DNA of 64,000 bases, from contig NZ_CP126106.1 in the NCBI RefSeq assembly GCF_030123325.1, forward strand, positions 1,330,001-1,394,000, written 5' to 3'. The notes beneath the pieces were generated by a model. It was given only the letters and a program-made list of their open reading frames with translations. It searched no databases and was not told where the DNA came from. This DNA is from Peribacillus simplex (GTDB taxonomy: Bacteria > Bacillota > Bacilli > Bacillales > DSM-1321). Both the position numbers and the translations under genes were made by a program. Within the stretch, counting starts at the first letter, position 1. Each line of letters opens with the position of its first letter. Shown here piece by piece: positions 17,285-26,254 of the stretch.

Positions 17285-18256
17285 ATGAAGGATGGGAATG
17301 GATTGACTAATCATAGCCGCAAACCGGCATATATATATACGTTTACATGCAGCCCTGACGAACGCTCATTATCTAAAATGGAGATGCGCTCGTTCTTTGG
17401 CTTTGAGACTTCGGGAAATATTTTGAAAAGTGATATAGCAATTGAACCGAGCAGAAGCCCTTTTATAAAAGGGAGGGTCGACGTCATGTTTGAAGGGGAA
17501 AGCATATCCGAAATCGTTGAGCAAGTGAAAGGTATTCATTTGCCTGATTCGACGTTCAAAGTATTATTCGTAAAAATTAATGATTTGAATAAAGAAGCAA
17601 AAATAGATTATGATGGACAGCGAGAAATTGAACGGGAGATTGGCTGGCATATTCAGGGGGATGCAGATGTGCGTAATCCTGATCAGGTCTTTGGAATCGT
17701 GACCCTTGGCGGACGTTGGTATTTTGGGGAATATGTCAAACCTGAAGCGGTTTGGTTAAAACATATGAAGAAGCCCCGTGAATATTCAACAGCGCTTAGC
17801 ACAAGAGTGGCGAGGGCCATTGCCAACATAGCCGTTCCGCATCCGGATGGAGTGAAGGCAATTGATCCATGCTGCGGAATTGGAACGGTATTGGTAGAAG
17901 CCCTGTCGATGGGGATCAATATTGATGGCCGGGATATAAACCCGCTTGTTACCGACGGTTCCAGGGAGAACATTGCCTATTTCGGACTAGAAGGTGATGT
18001 AACTACAGGTCCGATTTCGGAGGTCACCAGTAAATATGATGTAGCGATTATCGATATGCCGTACAATTTATATACACATGCGACGCCGGAAGATCAGCTA
18101 GCTATCCTTAAACATGCCAGAGGCTTTGCTGACAAGGTCGTCGTCGTAACGATCGACACGATGGATCATATGATTGAAGAAGCAGGATTTGAAATTGCCG
18201 ATCGCTGTGTAGCGAGGAAAGGCATTTTTTCCAGAGAGGTTGTAGTGTGCGTCTAG
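17285..18256 (+). CDS. TRM11-family SAM-dependent methyltransferase
   Basis: A 323-residue protein. The C-terminal Rossmann methyltransferase half shows the SAM-binding motif AIDPCCGIGTVLVEAL (about 195-210) and the catalytic (D/N)PPY-type motif as DMPYNLY (about 262-268). This is the TRM11/N2-guanosine-type RNA methyltransferase pattern. The N-terminal half (HSRKPAYIYTFTCSPDERSL...) resembles a THUMP-related substrate-binding region. It probably methylates a nucleobase in tRNA or another nucleic acid. The start is uncertain: ATG 17285 lacks a good ribosome site, while TTG 17303 lies behind AAGGATGGG. Single gene with terminator at 18271. Confidence 0.8.
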   Translation: MKDGNGLTNHSRKPAYIYTFTCSPDERSLSKMEMRSFFGFETSGNILKSDIAIEPSRSPFIKGRVDVMFEGESISEIVEQVKGIHLPDSTFKVLFVKINDLNKEAKIDYDGQREIEREIGWHIQGDADVRNPDQVFGIVTLGGRWYFGEYVKPEAVWLKHMKKPREYSTALSTRVARAIANIAVPHPDGVKAIDPCCGIGTVLVEALSMGINIDGRDINPLVTDGSRENIAYFGLEGDVTTGPISEVTSKYDVAIIDMPYNLYTHATPEDQLAILKHARGFADKVVVVTIDTMDHMIEEAGFEIADRCVARKGIFSREVVVCV

Positions 18257-18270
18257 ACTCCGTCTACAAG

Positions 18271-18305
18271 AAAGGCTGAAATCTTTAATGATTTCAGCCT
18301 TTTTT
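18271..18305 (+). terminator. Bidirectional terminator
   Basis: AAAGGCTGAAATC/GATTTCAGCCTTT perfect stem, six-base loop, T tail; lies between convergent genes ending at 18256 and 18310. Confidence 0.9.
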
Positions 18306-18309
18306 GATG

Positions 18310-19275
18310 TCATTTAGCTTGATAATGTACTACATTTTCAACGAGTTGTTTCGTGACCTTCCCCTGATATTCTAAATAATCCAAATGGCCAATGATTTCT
18401 GACATGACGAGCGGGAATTCCACTATATACTTTTGTTTGTAAAACTCCTTTGCCAGTTCATTGCCGGTAGAAATTCCGGATTCTATCAAGTTCAGGATTT
18501 TTTGTGATTTTCTCTCTATGCTGTTGAGTCTTTTTTCAATCAGATGACCAGGTTGTTCAATGATGTTACCATGACCAGGAAAGAGGAGATTCACCTGTAA
18601 TGCTAAACATCGTTTTAATGAATCGATATGATCTACAAGAGTCAGCATTCTATTACCGTTTTCATCAGGTTCGATCAAGGCATTGCTTGATATATGTTCT
18701 ATCAATAAATCACCGGCAAGAAGCCGTTTCCCTTCCTGGTCAAGGAAAGCAATTTGATCCGGGGCATGCCCGGGAAATTCGATCACTTCAAAATTCATCC
18801 ATTGTTTTTCCGTGATTGCGATGATGTCACCATTCAATTTTTGATCTTTATTATTATCGACCGCGTTGAATAGGTAAGCCACTTGTTTATCTCCCAGTTC
18901 ACCACAGCCCATCTCAATGTAAAGCTGCTTATAGAATTCAATTCTCATACTTAAGAAGTAAGGGTCCCTTTTTAAACGGGGAATGGATTTAGAATGGGCA
19001 TAAACGGGAATCGGATGGAGTTCGGTAATCCGGTTGACCAAACCAACATGGTCTCCATGGTGATGGGTTAATAAAATTTCCGTGATATCTCCAACGGTAA
19101 ATCCATTTTCGTGTAATGTTTGCTGAAGGGCATTCCAGCAGACGTCATCATTCATGCCTGCATCGACTAATGTTAAAGATTCATCCTGTTTAACTAAATA
19201 AAAGTTTATACTTTTTAAAGATAAAGCGCTTGGAGCTATGATTGGATAAATATTAAATGTTGTATTCGTTTTCAT
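18310..19275 (-). CDS. MBL-fold metallohydrolase
   Basis: A 321-residue metallo-beta-lactamase-fold protein. Zinc ligands are in LLTHHHGDHVGL (residues 71-76), with later ligands in FPGHAPDQIAF, RLLAGDLLI and LFPGHG. The C-terminal extension after residue 240 is helical, as in LACTB2/glyoxalase II-like hydrolases. Cytosolic; substrate unknown. ATG start with TAGGAGGATATGGG upstream on the minus strand. Monocistronic, convergent with the methyltransferase gene. Confidence 0.87.
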   Translation of the reverse strand: MKTNTTFNIYPIIAPSALSLKSINFYLVKQDESLTLVDAGMNDDVCWNALQQTLHENGFTVGDITEILLTHHHGDHVGLVNRITELHPIPVYAHSKSIPRLKRDPYFLSMRIEFYKQLYIEMGCGELGDKQVAYLFNAVDNNKDQKLNGDIIAITEKQWMNFEVIEFPGHAPDQIAFLDQEGKRLLAGDLLIEHISSNALIEPDENGNRMLTLVDHIDSLKRCLALQVNLLFPGHGNIIEQPGHLIEKRLNSIERKSQKILNLIESGISTGNELAKEFYKQKYIVEFPLVMSEIIGHLDYLEYQGKVTKQLVENVVHYQAK

Positions 19276-19603
19276 GAACGTCCCATATCCTCCTAAATCG
19301 AGATAAACTTCATCTGGAAAATTGTTGCATTACTAATGACCGAATAGATTTAAAGGGTAATTATTCTATGATTAGTTGAATGAATTGAAACTGTCAAGCT
19401 GAAGCCTCCTTATAATAGAGAAAATTAATAGTAGAATGATTGGAAATGGATGGTCTATTTATCTAGTTTATTTTAAAATTGAATAAACAAGCTAGTAATT
19501 TAGCCAATATTCTTATAATTAATTGTTGGGTAATGAAAACTGAAGGTGAAAAATGGTGCAAGAATGCGTTACATGGAATGAAATGTTATAGGAGGGTTAT
19601 AGT
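19276..19603. other. Intergenic region upstream of the 2-hydroxyacid dehydrogenase
   Basis: About 330 AT-rich bases between divergent genes. TATAAT-like hexamers occur near 19410 and 19514 without a well-spaced -35. Nothing else is seen except the TAGGAGGG ribosome site before 19604. Confidence 0.35.
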
Positions 19604-20581
19604 TTGAAGCCAAAAATTTATATTACAAGGAAATTACCGGAACAAATCATCGAAGGTCTTAGTCGGAATTATGATGTCAGGATGTGGGATCAAGAGGATA
19701 TACCGGTCCCTAGAGAAGTCCTTGAAAAAGAAATAAAAGAAGTCGAGGGGCTGCTTTGCTTATTGACGGAACAAATCGATGAGTCACTGATTGAACGGGC
19801 GCCTAACCTGAAAATCATCGCGAATATGGCAGTGGGCCATAATAATATTGATCTTCAAAGTGCAACAAAACGGGGCATCATGGTCACGAACACACCGGGG
19901 GTTTTAACGGAAACGACAGCTGATTTAACCTTTGGCTTACTGCTTGCAACGGCAAGAAGGATGATGGAGGCAGAAGATTATTTAAGGAGCGGAAGGTGGG
20001 AAACATGGTCGCCGATGCAGCTGACCGGACAAGATGTACACGGCGCAACGCTTGGTATAATCGGATTAGGCAGGATTGGGGAAGCCCTTGCAAAAAGAGC
20101 TAAGGGATTTGATATGAACTTGGTTTATTTTAATCGAAGCCGTAAATATGAACAGGAAAAAGAATTAGGAATTGAATATCAGCCCCTTGAAAAATTGCTC
20201 CAAATATCCGATTTCGTTTGTGTCATGCTGCCGCTCACACCGGAAACCACTTATATGATTGGCAAGGAGCAACTGGAATCAATGAAAGGGACGGCTGTGC
20301 TCATAAATACCGCAAGAGGCGGGATTATCGATGAAAAGGCGTTGTACCAGGCGCTGGAAAACGGAGAGATTTGGGCGGCTGGATTGGATGTATTCGAAGA
20401 AGAGCCCGTCCCTGTGGATCACCCGCTGCTAACATTGCCCAATGTCGTTACGCTGCCGCATATCGGGAGTGCCAGCATTGCCACAAGATTGAAGATGGCA
20501 GCTCTTGCGGTACAAAACTTGATGGATGGATTATCTGGTGATACTCCGCGTAATTTAGTTTTGTTGAATAAAACAAAATGA
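19604..20581 (+). CDS. D-2-hydroxyacid dehydrogenase (glyoxylate/hydroxypyruvate reductase type)
   Basis: A 325-residue NAD(P)-dependent enzyme. TTG start with GGAGGG seven bases upstream. Cofactor-binding motif GLGRIGEALAKRAKGF, then the catalytic Arg in NTARGGIIDEKALYQAL, Glu in DVFEEEPVP and His in LPHIGSAS. It interconverts glyoxylate or hydroxypyruvate and the 2-hydroxyacid. The subgroup is GyaR/YvcT-like, judged from the ETTADLTFGLLLATARR motif. Monocistronic. Confidence 0.9.
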   Translation: MKPKIYITRKLPEQIIEGLSRNYDVRMWDQEDIPVPREVLEKEIKEVEGLLCLLTEQIDESLIERAPNLKIIANMAVGHNNIDLQSATKRGIMVTNTPGVLTETTADLTFGLLLATARRMMEAEDYLRSGRWETWSPMQLTGQDVHGATLGIIGLGRIGEALAKRAKGFDMNLVYFNRSRKYEQEKELGIEYQPLEKLLQISDFVCVMLPLTPETTYMIGKEQLESMKGTAVLINTARGGIIDEKALYQALENGEIWAAGLDVFEEEPVPVDHPLLTLPNVVTLPHIGSASIATRLKMAALAVQNLMDGLSGDTPRNLVLLNKTK

Positions 20582-20659
20582 CCCTGAAATGGGGTTCGGA
20601 ATGTCCTCATCCCGAATCCCTTACACGATTTTAAAACAGGACTGCCTTACTAAATTGTA

Positions 20660-20775
20660 GAAATTTACGACACTCCTGCCAAATAACTGGCTAGCCGATA
20701 CCCCCCAGGCGCTTGCTTTGATGAGGCTTGGCAAACGGTCGGCGGAAAGGGAGCGGATTTCTGAAAACAACTGGC
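20660..20775. repeat. Decayed copy of the dispersed palindromic repeat
   Basis: Retains CACTCCTGC, CCCCCCAGGCG, ATGAGGCTTGG, CGGCGGAAAGGGAGCGGATTT in the same order as the element at 15093-15219, but heavily mutated. Confidence 0.55.
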
Positions 20776-20837
20776 ACATTTTTTAAAGAAAAAAACTGTA
20801 GGTAAACGGGCTTTTCTTCTAGTTTGTCTACAGTCTG

Positions 20838-20865
20838 AAATGACTCCAAAATGGGGTCATTTTTT
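20838..20865 (+). terminator. Terminator-like hairpin
   Basis: AAATGACTCC/GGGGTCATTT stem with AAAAT loop and T tail, upstream of the MFS gene. Confidence 0.6.
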
Positions 20866-21114
20866 ATGGGGAATTGTTTGGAACTTTTATAGCCTTACTT
20901 TGGTTCGCAGTATCCTCAAATATATTTCCTGATATATGATTTGTCCTTTTAAGAAGGATTCAGGGTTTTGATGCATGTGCTTAATTGAGTGCTGGAGGGA
21001 AGAATCCAATTCAAGGGAAGCAAACTTATCGTAAATTGTCCGGATCTTTTGTAAAATAAAGAGAATCGAGTTTTATTCAGGAAAAACAAATAGTTGAAAG
21101 GGATAGGGTTTACA

Positions 21115-22347
21115 ATGTTTGAAGTGAAGGAAACGATATCATCAGGCAACGAAATGACTAAATCCAAAAGGCTGTTGATGGCTCTTATGCTGGGGTCTTT
21201 TGCAGCAATTGGACCACTGTCACTTGATATGTATTTACCGGGTCTCCCTACACTGGCGGAGGATCTGGAAAGCAGTACGTCTTTAGCGCAGCTGAGTTTG
21301 ACGGCCTGCTTGTTAGGGTTGGCGTTAGGGCAAATTTATTTAGGGCCGCTAAGTGATGCAAAAGGAAGGCGGACACCGTTAATCATATCTTTATCCATTT
21401 ATTGCATTTCCTCTCTGTTATGCGCTTTTGCTCCCACCATTGAATTGCTTTTATTATTACGTTTTATCCAAGGTATTGCGGGAGCGGGAGGCATTGTCAT
21501 TTCAAGGGCCATAGTTCGTGACCTTTTTTCAGGATCGGATTTGACCAAGTTCTTCTCCATGTTAATGCTGGTGAATGGGGCGGCGCCGATATTGGCTCCG
21601 GTTTTTGGCGGTCAACTTTTGCAGTTCACGTCTTGGCGGGGAGTCTTCGTTGTCATTTCAGTATTAAGTATCATTATGGTTGCGGCCGCATTTTTTGGGA
21701 TAAAGGAAACTTTAACGTCTAATCTCAGAAGTGCAGGTGGGGTAAATGATACTATCAGGACATTTGGGAACTTATTGAGAGATCGTGTTTTTATGGGCTA
21801 TGCTTTTTCACAAGGATTCATAAGTGCCGCTATGTTCGCTTATATTTCCGGATCGCCTTTTGTTCTCCAGAACATTTATGGGGTTTCCCCACAGATCTTC
21901 AGCCTGATTTTTGCAATAAACGGAATTGGGATCATCATCGCTTCACAAGTTGCCGGAAAGCTGGCAGGGAAGGTTAAAGAAGAAAAACTGCTACAAATGG
22001 GATTATGTCTAGCTTTGTTTGGGGGAATATTGCTTCTTGCCTCAGTCCTTCTCGAAATTGGGTTGGCAGGAATCCTGGTCGCATTATTCCTCTCCGTCTC
22101 CAGCGTCGGTATTGTCGGTACAACGAGTTTTTCTTTAGCGATGCAAAATCAGAAAAAAACAGCAGGCAGTGCTTCGGCTTTAATTGGCCTGCTTCCCTTC
22201 ATATTAGGATCACTAATGGCTCCCTTGGTGGGACTAGGTTCAGGTGAGTCACCCTTGCCGATGGGAATTGTGATGGTAAGTTGTCATGTCATCGCCATGT
22301 GCGCTTATTTACTCCTTGCCCGCCGCGGGTTAAGGCGAGTTGCTTAA
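21115..22347 (+). CDS. Bcr/CflA family MFS efflux transporter
   Basis: A 410-residue integral membrane protein with twelve predicted segments. The first segment carries the drug:H+ antiporter-1 pattern GPLSLDMYLPGLPTLAEDL. Motif A is GPLSDAKGRRTPLI, and motif C-like GAAPILAPVFGGQLL follows. Likely exports drugs or dipeptides by proton antiport. ATG 21115 chosen because GGGATAGGG precedes it at proper spacing; an upstream TTG at 21094 lacks a site. A shared terminator separates it from the convergent SDR gene. Confidence 0.9.
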   Translation: MFEVKETISSGNEMTKSKRLLMALMLGSFAAIGPLSLDMYLPGLPTLAEDLESSTSLAQLSLTACLLGLALGQIYLGPLSDAKGRRTPLIISLSIYCISSLLCAFAPTIELLLLLRFIQGIAGAGGIVISRAIVRDLFSGSDLTKFFSMLMLVNGAAPILAPVFGGQLLQFTSWRGVFVVISVLSIIMVAAAFFGIKETLTSNLRSAGGVNDTIRTFGNLLRDRVFMGYAFSQGFISAAMFAYISGSPFVLQNIYGVSPQIFSLIFAINGIGIIIASQVAGKLAGKVKEEKLLQMGLCLALFGGILLLASVLLEIGLAGILVALFLSVSSVGIVGTTSFSLAMQNQKKTAGSASALIGLLPFILGSLMAPLVGLGSGESPLPMGIVMVSCHVIAMCAYLLLARRGLRRVA

Positions 22348-22394
22348 AAAGGAAAAGCTGAGATCCTGATGTGGATTTCAGCTTTTCCTTTTTG
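22346..22394. terminator. Bidirectional terminator
   Basis: AAAAAGGAAAAGCTGA...TCAGCTTTTCCTTTTT long perfect stem between the convergent genes ending at 22347 and 22397. Confidence 0.9.
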
Positions 22395-22396
22395 AA

Positions 22397-23182
22397 TCAT
22401 AATAGTGATTCTGCTCCATCGATATAAACTTCCGTGCCCGTAATATGGGAAGACATGTCTGATGCTAGAAACAATACGAGATCACCAGCTTGTTCGGTAG
22501 TCCCCGCTTTCCTCGCCAGGGGCTGAGAGCCTTCCGGATATTCAATGGGAATCGTGATTTTTTTTAAGTTTTCATCTTCCGGGAATGTATTATCGTGAAT
22601 ATTCGTATCGATGGAGCCGGGACAAATGGTATTTACCCGGATTTTATATCTTGCCAATTCGAGTGCAGCCATTTTACCGAAAGCGACTTGACCGGCTTTG
22701 GATGAACTATAAGCGGAAAAACCAAAATTCTTGAAAAATCGGTTTCCATTGATGGAGCTGTTGATTACGATGCTGCCTCCCGTTTCCTTCATGTAGGGAA
22801 TGGCGTATTTGATGGTGAGAAAGGTGCCTTTGAGGTTTATGGTATGTGTCTGATCCCAATCTTCCGGCTTTATATCTTCTATAGGGGCAATTACTCCGTT
22901 AATGCCTGCGTTTGCAAATACAAAATCAATTTTCCCAAAATGTTCATGGGCCGTCTTGTAGGCATGTTCAACTTGCTCAGCCTTGGAAACATCCGTTTTA
23001 ATGATTAAAGCCTCTCGACCAAGGTTTTCCACTTCTTCCTTCACTTTTTCGGCATTTTCGACTGTACGGTCAAAAAAGATGATGTTCGCGCCGTTTTCAG
23101 CTAGTTTCAGTGCGGCACCCCGGCCAATTCCCGATCCTCCACCAGTAATGATGGCAACTTTGTTTTTCATTAATTCTGTCAT
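22397..23182 (-). CDS. Short-chain dehydrogenase/reductase
   Basis: A 261-residue classical SDR. NAD(P)-binding GGGSGIGRG near the start, NAG in FANAGINGV, catalytic Ser in INSSINGN and YSSSK active site in FSAYSSSKAGQ. The C-terminal FLASDMSSHITGTEVYIDGA block is usual. Substrate unknown. Start taken as ATG 23182, twelve bases after AAAGGAG. GTG 23191 is only three bases from that site, and ATG 23172 is also possible. Confidence 0.87.
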   Translation of the reverse strand: MTELMKNKVAIITGGGSGIGRGAALKLAENGANIIFFDRTVENAEKVKEEVENLGREALIIKTDVSKAEQVEHAYKTAHEHFGKIDFVFANAGINGVIAPIEDIKPEDWDQTHTINLKGTFLTIKYAIPYMKETGGSIVINSSINGNRFFKNFGFSAYSSSKAGQVAFGKMAALELARYKIRVNTICPGSIDTNIHDNTFPEDENLKKITIPIEYPEGSQPLARKAGTTEQAGDLVLFLASDMSSHITGTEVYIDGAESLL

Positions 23183-23383
23183 ACACTTCACACGCTCCTT
23201 TTAAGTTTGCATTCCCGTTAGGGAGTATGTAGAAACATCATGGCAGTGGTATTATAGAAAAATTATAAACGAACATTGCCTAAAAAATCCAATTTAAACA
23301 GTTGGAGTGTTCATTATACTTTGTTTTTCAGTGAAATGTCTGTATATTGAGGACATGATTAGGTTAGTTTGAAAGGGGATAGA

Positions 23384-24373
23384 ATGTTGATAAGATTAGG
23401 GATAATAGGTACAAATTGGATCACGGAACGATTTTTGGAGGCTGCAAAGCATGTAGAGGATTTATCGTTAACTGCCGTGTACTCACGTACAGAAGAGAAA
23501 GCCAAGGAATTTGCCAATAAATACGAAGTACATACGACTTTTACGAATTTAGAAGCCATGGCCGCTAGTGATGAAATCGACGCAGTATACATAGCAAGCC
23601 CTAATTCTCATCATTGCAGGCAAGCCGTGTTGTTTTTACAAAATAAAAAACATGTATTATGTGAAAAACCAATGGCTTCAAATGCGGAAGAAGTAAGGGA
23701 AATGATTGAGGTTGCAAAACAAAACGATGTTCTATTGATGGAAGCGATGAAATCGACCATCATGCCGAATTTCGAAAGTATAAAGGGAAATCTGGATAAA
23801 ATCGGGAAGGTAAGGCGTTTCTCGGGAAGCTTTTGTCAATATTCATCTCGATATGATTCGTATAAACAAGGCACTGTGCTGAATGCATTCAATCCTGAAT
23901 TCTCCAGTGGCTCTTTAATGGATCTTGGTATTTACGTACTTTATCCGCTTGTTGTTCTGTTCGGTAAACCAAATAAGGTACAGGCATCAGGAACGATGCT
24001 TGAATCAGGAGTCGATGGGCAGGGTACGATTCTGCTTTCCTATGATGAAATGGAGGCAGTCGTCATGTTCTCCAAGATTACTGAATCCAATCTGCCTTCG
24101 GAAATTCAAGGTGAACATGGAAGCATCATCATTCAGAAAATTTCAGGACCGCAAGCGGTTGATATTCAGTATCGGGATGGAACCACTGAAAATATTTCGG
24201 TTAAACAGGATATGCCTACCATGTATTATGAAGCGAAAGAGTTTGTTGAATTGATACAGCAGGGGAAAACGGAGTCCGATATAAATTCATATTCGAATTC
24301 ACTATTAACTATGGAAATCATGGATGAAGCAAGAAAGCAAATCGGCATCGTCTTTCCTTCAGACCGCTTATAA
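23384..24373 (+). CDS. Gfo/Idh/MocA family oxidoreductase
   Basis: A 329-residue NAD(P)-dependent dehydrogenase: N-terminal Rossmann start LGIIGTNWITERFLEAA, the family motif CEKPMASNAEEV with the catalytic-region Lys, and the C-terminal alpha/beta domain with SLMDLGIYVLYP. Usually acts on sugars, inositols or related polyols. ATG 23384 has AAAGGGGAT six bases upstream; an in-frame TTG at 23369 overlaps that site and is rejected. Monocistronic. Confidence 0.88.
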   Translation: MLIRLGIIGTNWITERFLEAAKHVEDLSLTAVYSRTEEKAKEFANKYEVHTTFTNLEAMAASDEIDAVYIASPNSHHCRQAVLFLQNKKHVLCEKPMASNAEEVREMIEVAKQNDVLLMEAMKSTIMPNFESIKGNLDKIGKVRRFSGSFCQYSSRYDSYKQGTVLNAFNPEFSSGSLMDLGIYVLYPLVVLFGKPNKVQASGTMLESGVDGQGTILLSYDEMEAVVMFSKITESNLPSEIQGEHGSIIIQKISGPQAVDIQYRDGTTENISVKQDMPTMYYEAKEFVELIQQGKTESDINSYSNSLLTMEIMDEARKQIGIVFPSDRL

Positions 24374-24482
24374 GCATTTGAGTGGACATGGCCAATAAGG
24401 AAGGGTAAAAATGGATGTTACTGATAACCCGTAATTGGGTAGAATTCAGTACAGGGATAATTTTATTGTTGGAGGAATGGAC

Positions 24483-24791
24483 ATGAAATGCAAAATTAAT
24501 CGTAATGCAGCAAAGGTCTTACAAAAAATGCTGAGCACTGAAGAAGCTGAAGGGAAAATGATTCGTGTATATATCACCCATATGCATGGCGATCATGCCC
24601 ATTATGACATGAAACTAGATACACCGGCAGAACATGATGAAATCGTCAAAACAGATAAAGATATCGATATTTTACTTGATTCACGTGAAGAATTTCTGGA
24701 TGGTGTCTGGATTAAATATTTTTATGTACCTGAAGAAGGCTTTGAAATCACGAACCCTTCTAAAGAACCGCACGGACATCATCACCACTAA
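24483..24791 (+). CDS. HesB/IscA-like small protein with His-rich tail
   Basis: A 102-residue protein with the A-type carrier fold pattern (INRNAAKVLQKML...IRVYITHMHGDHAHYDMKL...WIKYFYVPEEGFEITNPS). It lacks the conserved Cys triad of IscA/SufA; its only Cys is residue 3. It carries clustered His residues (HMHGDHAHY) and ends in HGHHHH, so it may bind metal ions rather than assemble Fe-S clusters. That is inference. GGAGGA lies six bases before the ATG. The flavin oxidoreductase starts 21 bases downstream, so they are probably co-transcribed. Confidence 0.65.
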   Translation: MKCKINRNAAKVLQKMLSTEEAEGKMIRVYITHMHGDHAHYDMKLDTPAEHDEIVKTDKDIDILLDSREEFLDGVWIKYFYVPEEGFEITNPSKEPHGHHHH

Positions 24792-24812
24792 GAGTAAAGG
24801 GGGAGGATTGGC

Positions 24813-25940
24813 ATGAATCAAAAATACGAAAAGATCTTTCAACCATATAAATTTCCATCTGGGGTAGAAGTGAAAAATCGTATCATGATGGCTCCTATGA
24901 CCACTTATTCTTCGGATGATCAAGGCGTTGTAACCGATGATGAACTGGCCTATTACGCTGAGCGCTCGGCTGGTGTAGGTGCGGTGGTCACGGCATGTGC
25001 CTATGTATCTGCTGGAGGGAAGGGATTCCCGGGCCAGCTTAGTGCAGATGACGATTCCTTTATCCCATCCTTGAGAAAACTAGCCGAAACGATCCAATCC
25101 AATGGGTCCAAAGCGATTCTGCAAATATATCATGGAGGCCGTCAAAGTCCGCCGGAATTATTGCCTGATAACCAACCTGTTTCTGCAAGTGCCATTGCAT
25201 CCAACGAGGAAGCACCTGTACCGCGGGAAATGAGTGAAGACGAGATACAATACGTCATTAAGGCATTTGGCGAAGCAACAAGAAGGGCCATCGAAGCAGG
25301 ATTTGATGGTGTGGAAATCCATGGTGCCAATACGTACTTGCTTCAACAATTCTTCTCGCCACACTCGAACCGTCGTACGGATAACTGGGGTGGAACACTG
25401 GGACAACGATTGATTTTCCCGCTTACCATTGTGAATGAAGTCGAGAAAACGGTTGCCGAGCATGCGAAAAAGCCGTTTATCATCGGCTACCGCCTTTCTC
25501 CTGAAGAAGGCAGCAATCCTGGAATCACTTTAGATGATACAATCCAATTCGTTGACAGACTAGCTAATCAAAACCTGGATTATCTACATATATCTGTAGG
25601 TCACTTCTGGAATGGCTCATTCCGTGAGAGTAATAGGACAAAGTCGCGCATCGTTAAAATTTACGATAAAGTAGGTAATCGTATCCCTGTGGTCGGTGTA
25701 GGGTCACTGCATACACCTGATGAAGTTGCAGAGGCAATGGAAACGGGTGTCCCTTTTATCGCCCTTGGCCGTGAGCTTCTTATGGAACCGCATTGGATTG
25801 AAAAAATCAGGTCTGGAAAAGAAGCGGAAATACGGACTACCCTCTCAAAAAAAGATCAGGATGAACTGGTCATTCCAGATCCGCTTTGGGAAAAGTTGAT
25901 CGGGATAAAAGGTTGGCTCCCGGTTGTGAGTGATTGTTAA
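24813..25940 (+). CDS. NADH-dependent flavin oxidoreductase (old yellow enzyme family)
   Basis: A 375-residue FMN-binding TIM barrel. Visible: VKNRIMMAPMTTYSSDDQGVV at the start, LQIYHGGRQSPP, the substrate-anion motif in FDGVEIHGANTYLLQQFFSPHSNRRTDNWGG and the FMN-phosphate region PVVGVGSLHTPDEV. Reduces activated alkenes or related electrophiles, natural substrate unknown. GGGGGAGG precedes the ATG. Follows the HesB-like gene; terminator at 25959. Confidence 0.9.
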   Translation: MNQKYEKIFQPYKFPSGVEVKNRIMMAPMTTYSSDDQGVVTDDELAYYAERSAGVGAVVTACAYVSAGGKGFPGQLSADDDSFIPSLRKLAETIQSNGSKAILQIYHGGRQSPPELLPDNQPVSASAIASNEEAPVPREMSEDEIQYVIKAFGEATRRAIEAGFDGVEIHGANTYLLQQFFSPHSNRRTDNWGGTLGQRLIFPLTIVNEVEKTVAEHAKKPFIIGYRLSPEEGSNPGITLDDTIQFVDRLANQNLDYLHISVGHFWNGSFRESNRTKSRIVKIYDKVGNRIPVVGVGSLHTPDEVAEAMETGVPFIALGRELLMEPHWIEKIRSGKEAEIRTTLSKKDQDELVIPDPLWEKLIGIKGWLPVVSDC

Positions 25941-25958
25941 TGTCTTTAATAATATGTT

Positions 25959-25986
25959 ACCCGTCCTCCAAAGGAGGACGGGTTTT
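25959..25986 (+). terminator. Rho-independent terminator
   Basis: ACCCGTCCTCC/GGAGGACGGGT perfect stem with AAA loop and TTTTG. Confidence 0.9.
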
Positions 25987-26254
25987 GTATGTGTTCATAT
26001 GAAACTAACAACTGGATGTAAGCCATTCATCTTTTGCTAAAAAAGTGAGATTGGTTCTGCAGAATCGATTTCATTTATTTTCGTATGTTATTGATTCTGG
26101 ATTTATTCATTCTTCATAGTAAATACTATCTTTAATGCAAAGTTAATGTAGTCAAATATGAATGAAAGTAATATAATCATATTATTATTTGTACCAATGA
26201 ATAAAATATATTATTATCAATTCTATAAGTAGGCATGAAAATGGAGGGTTTGCA

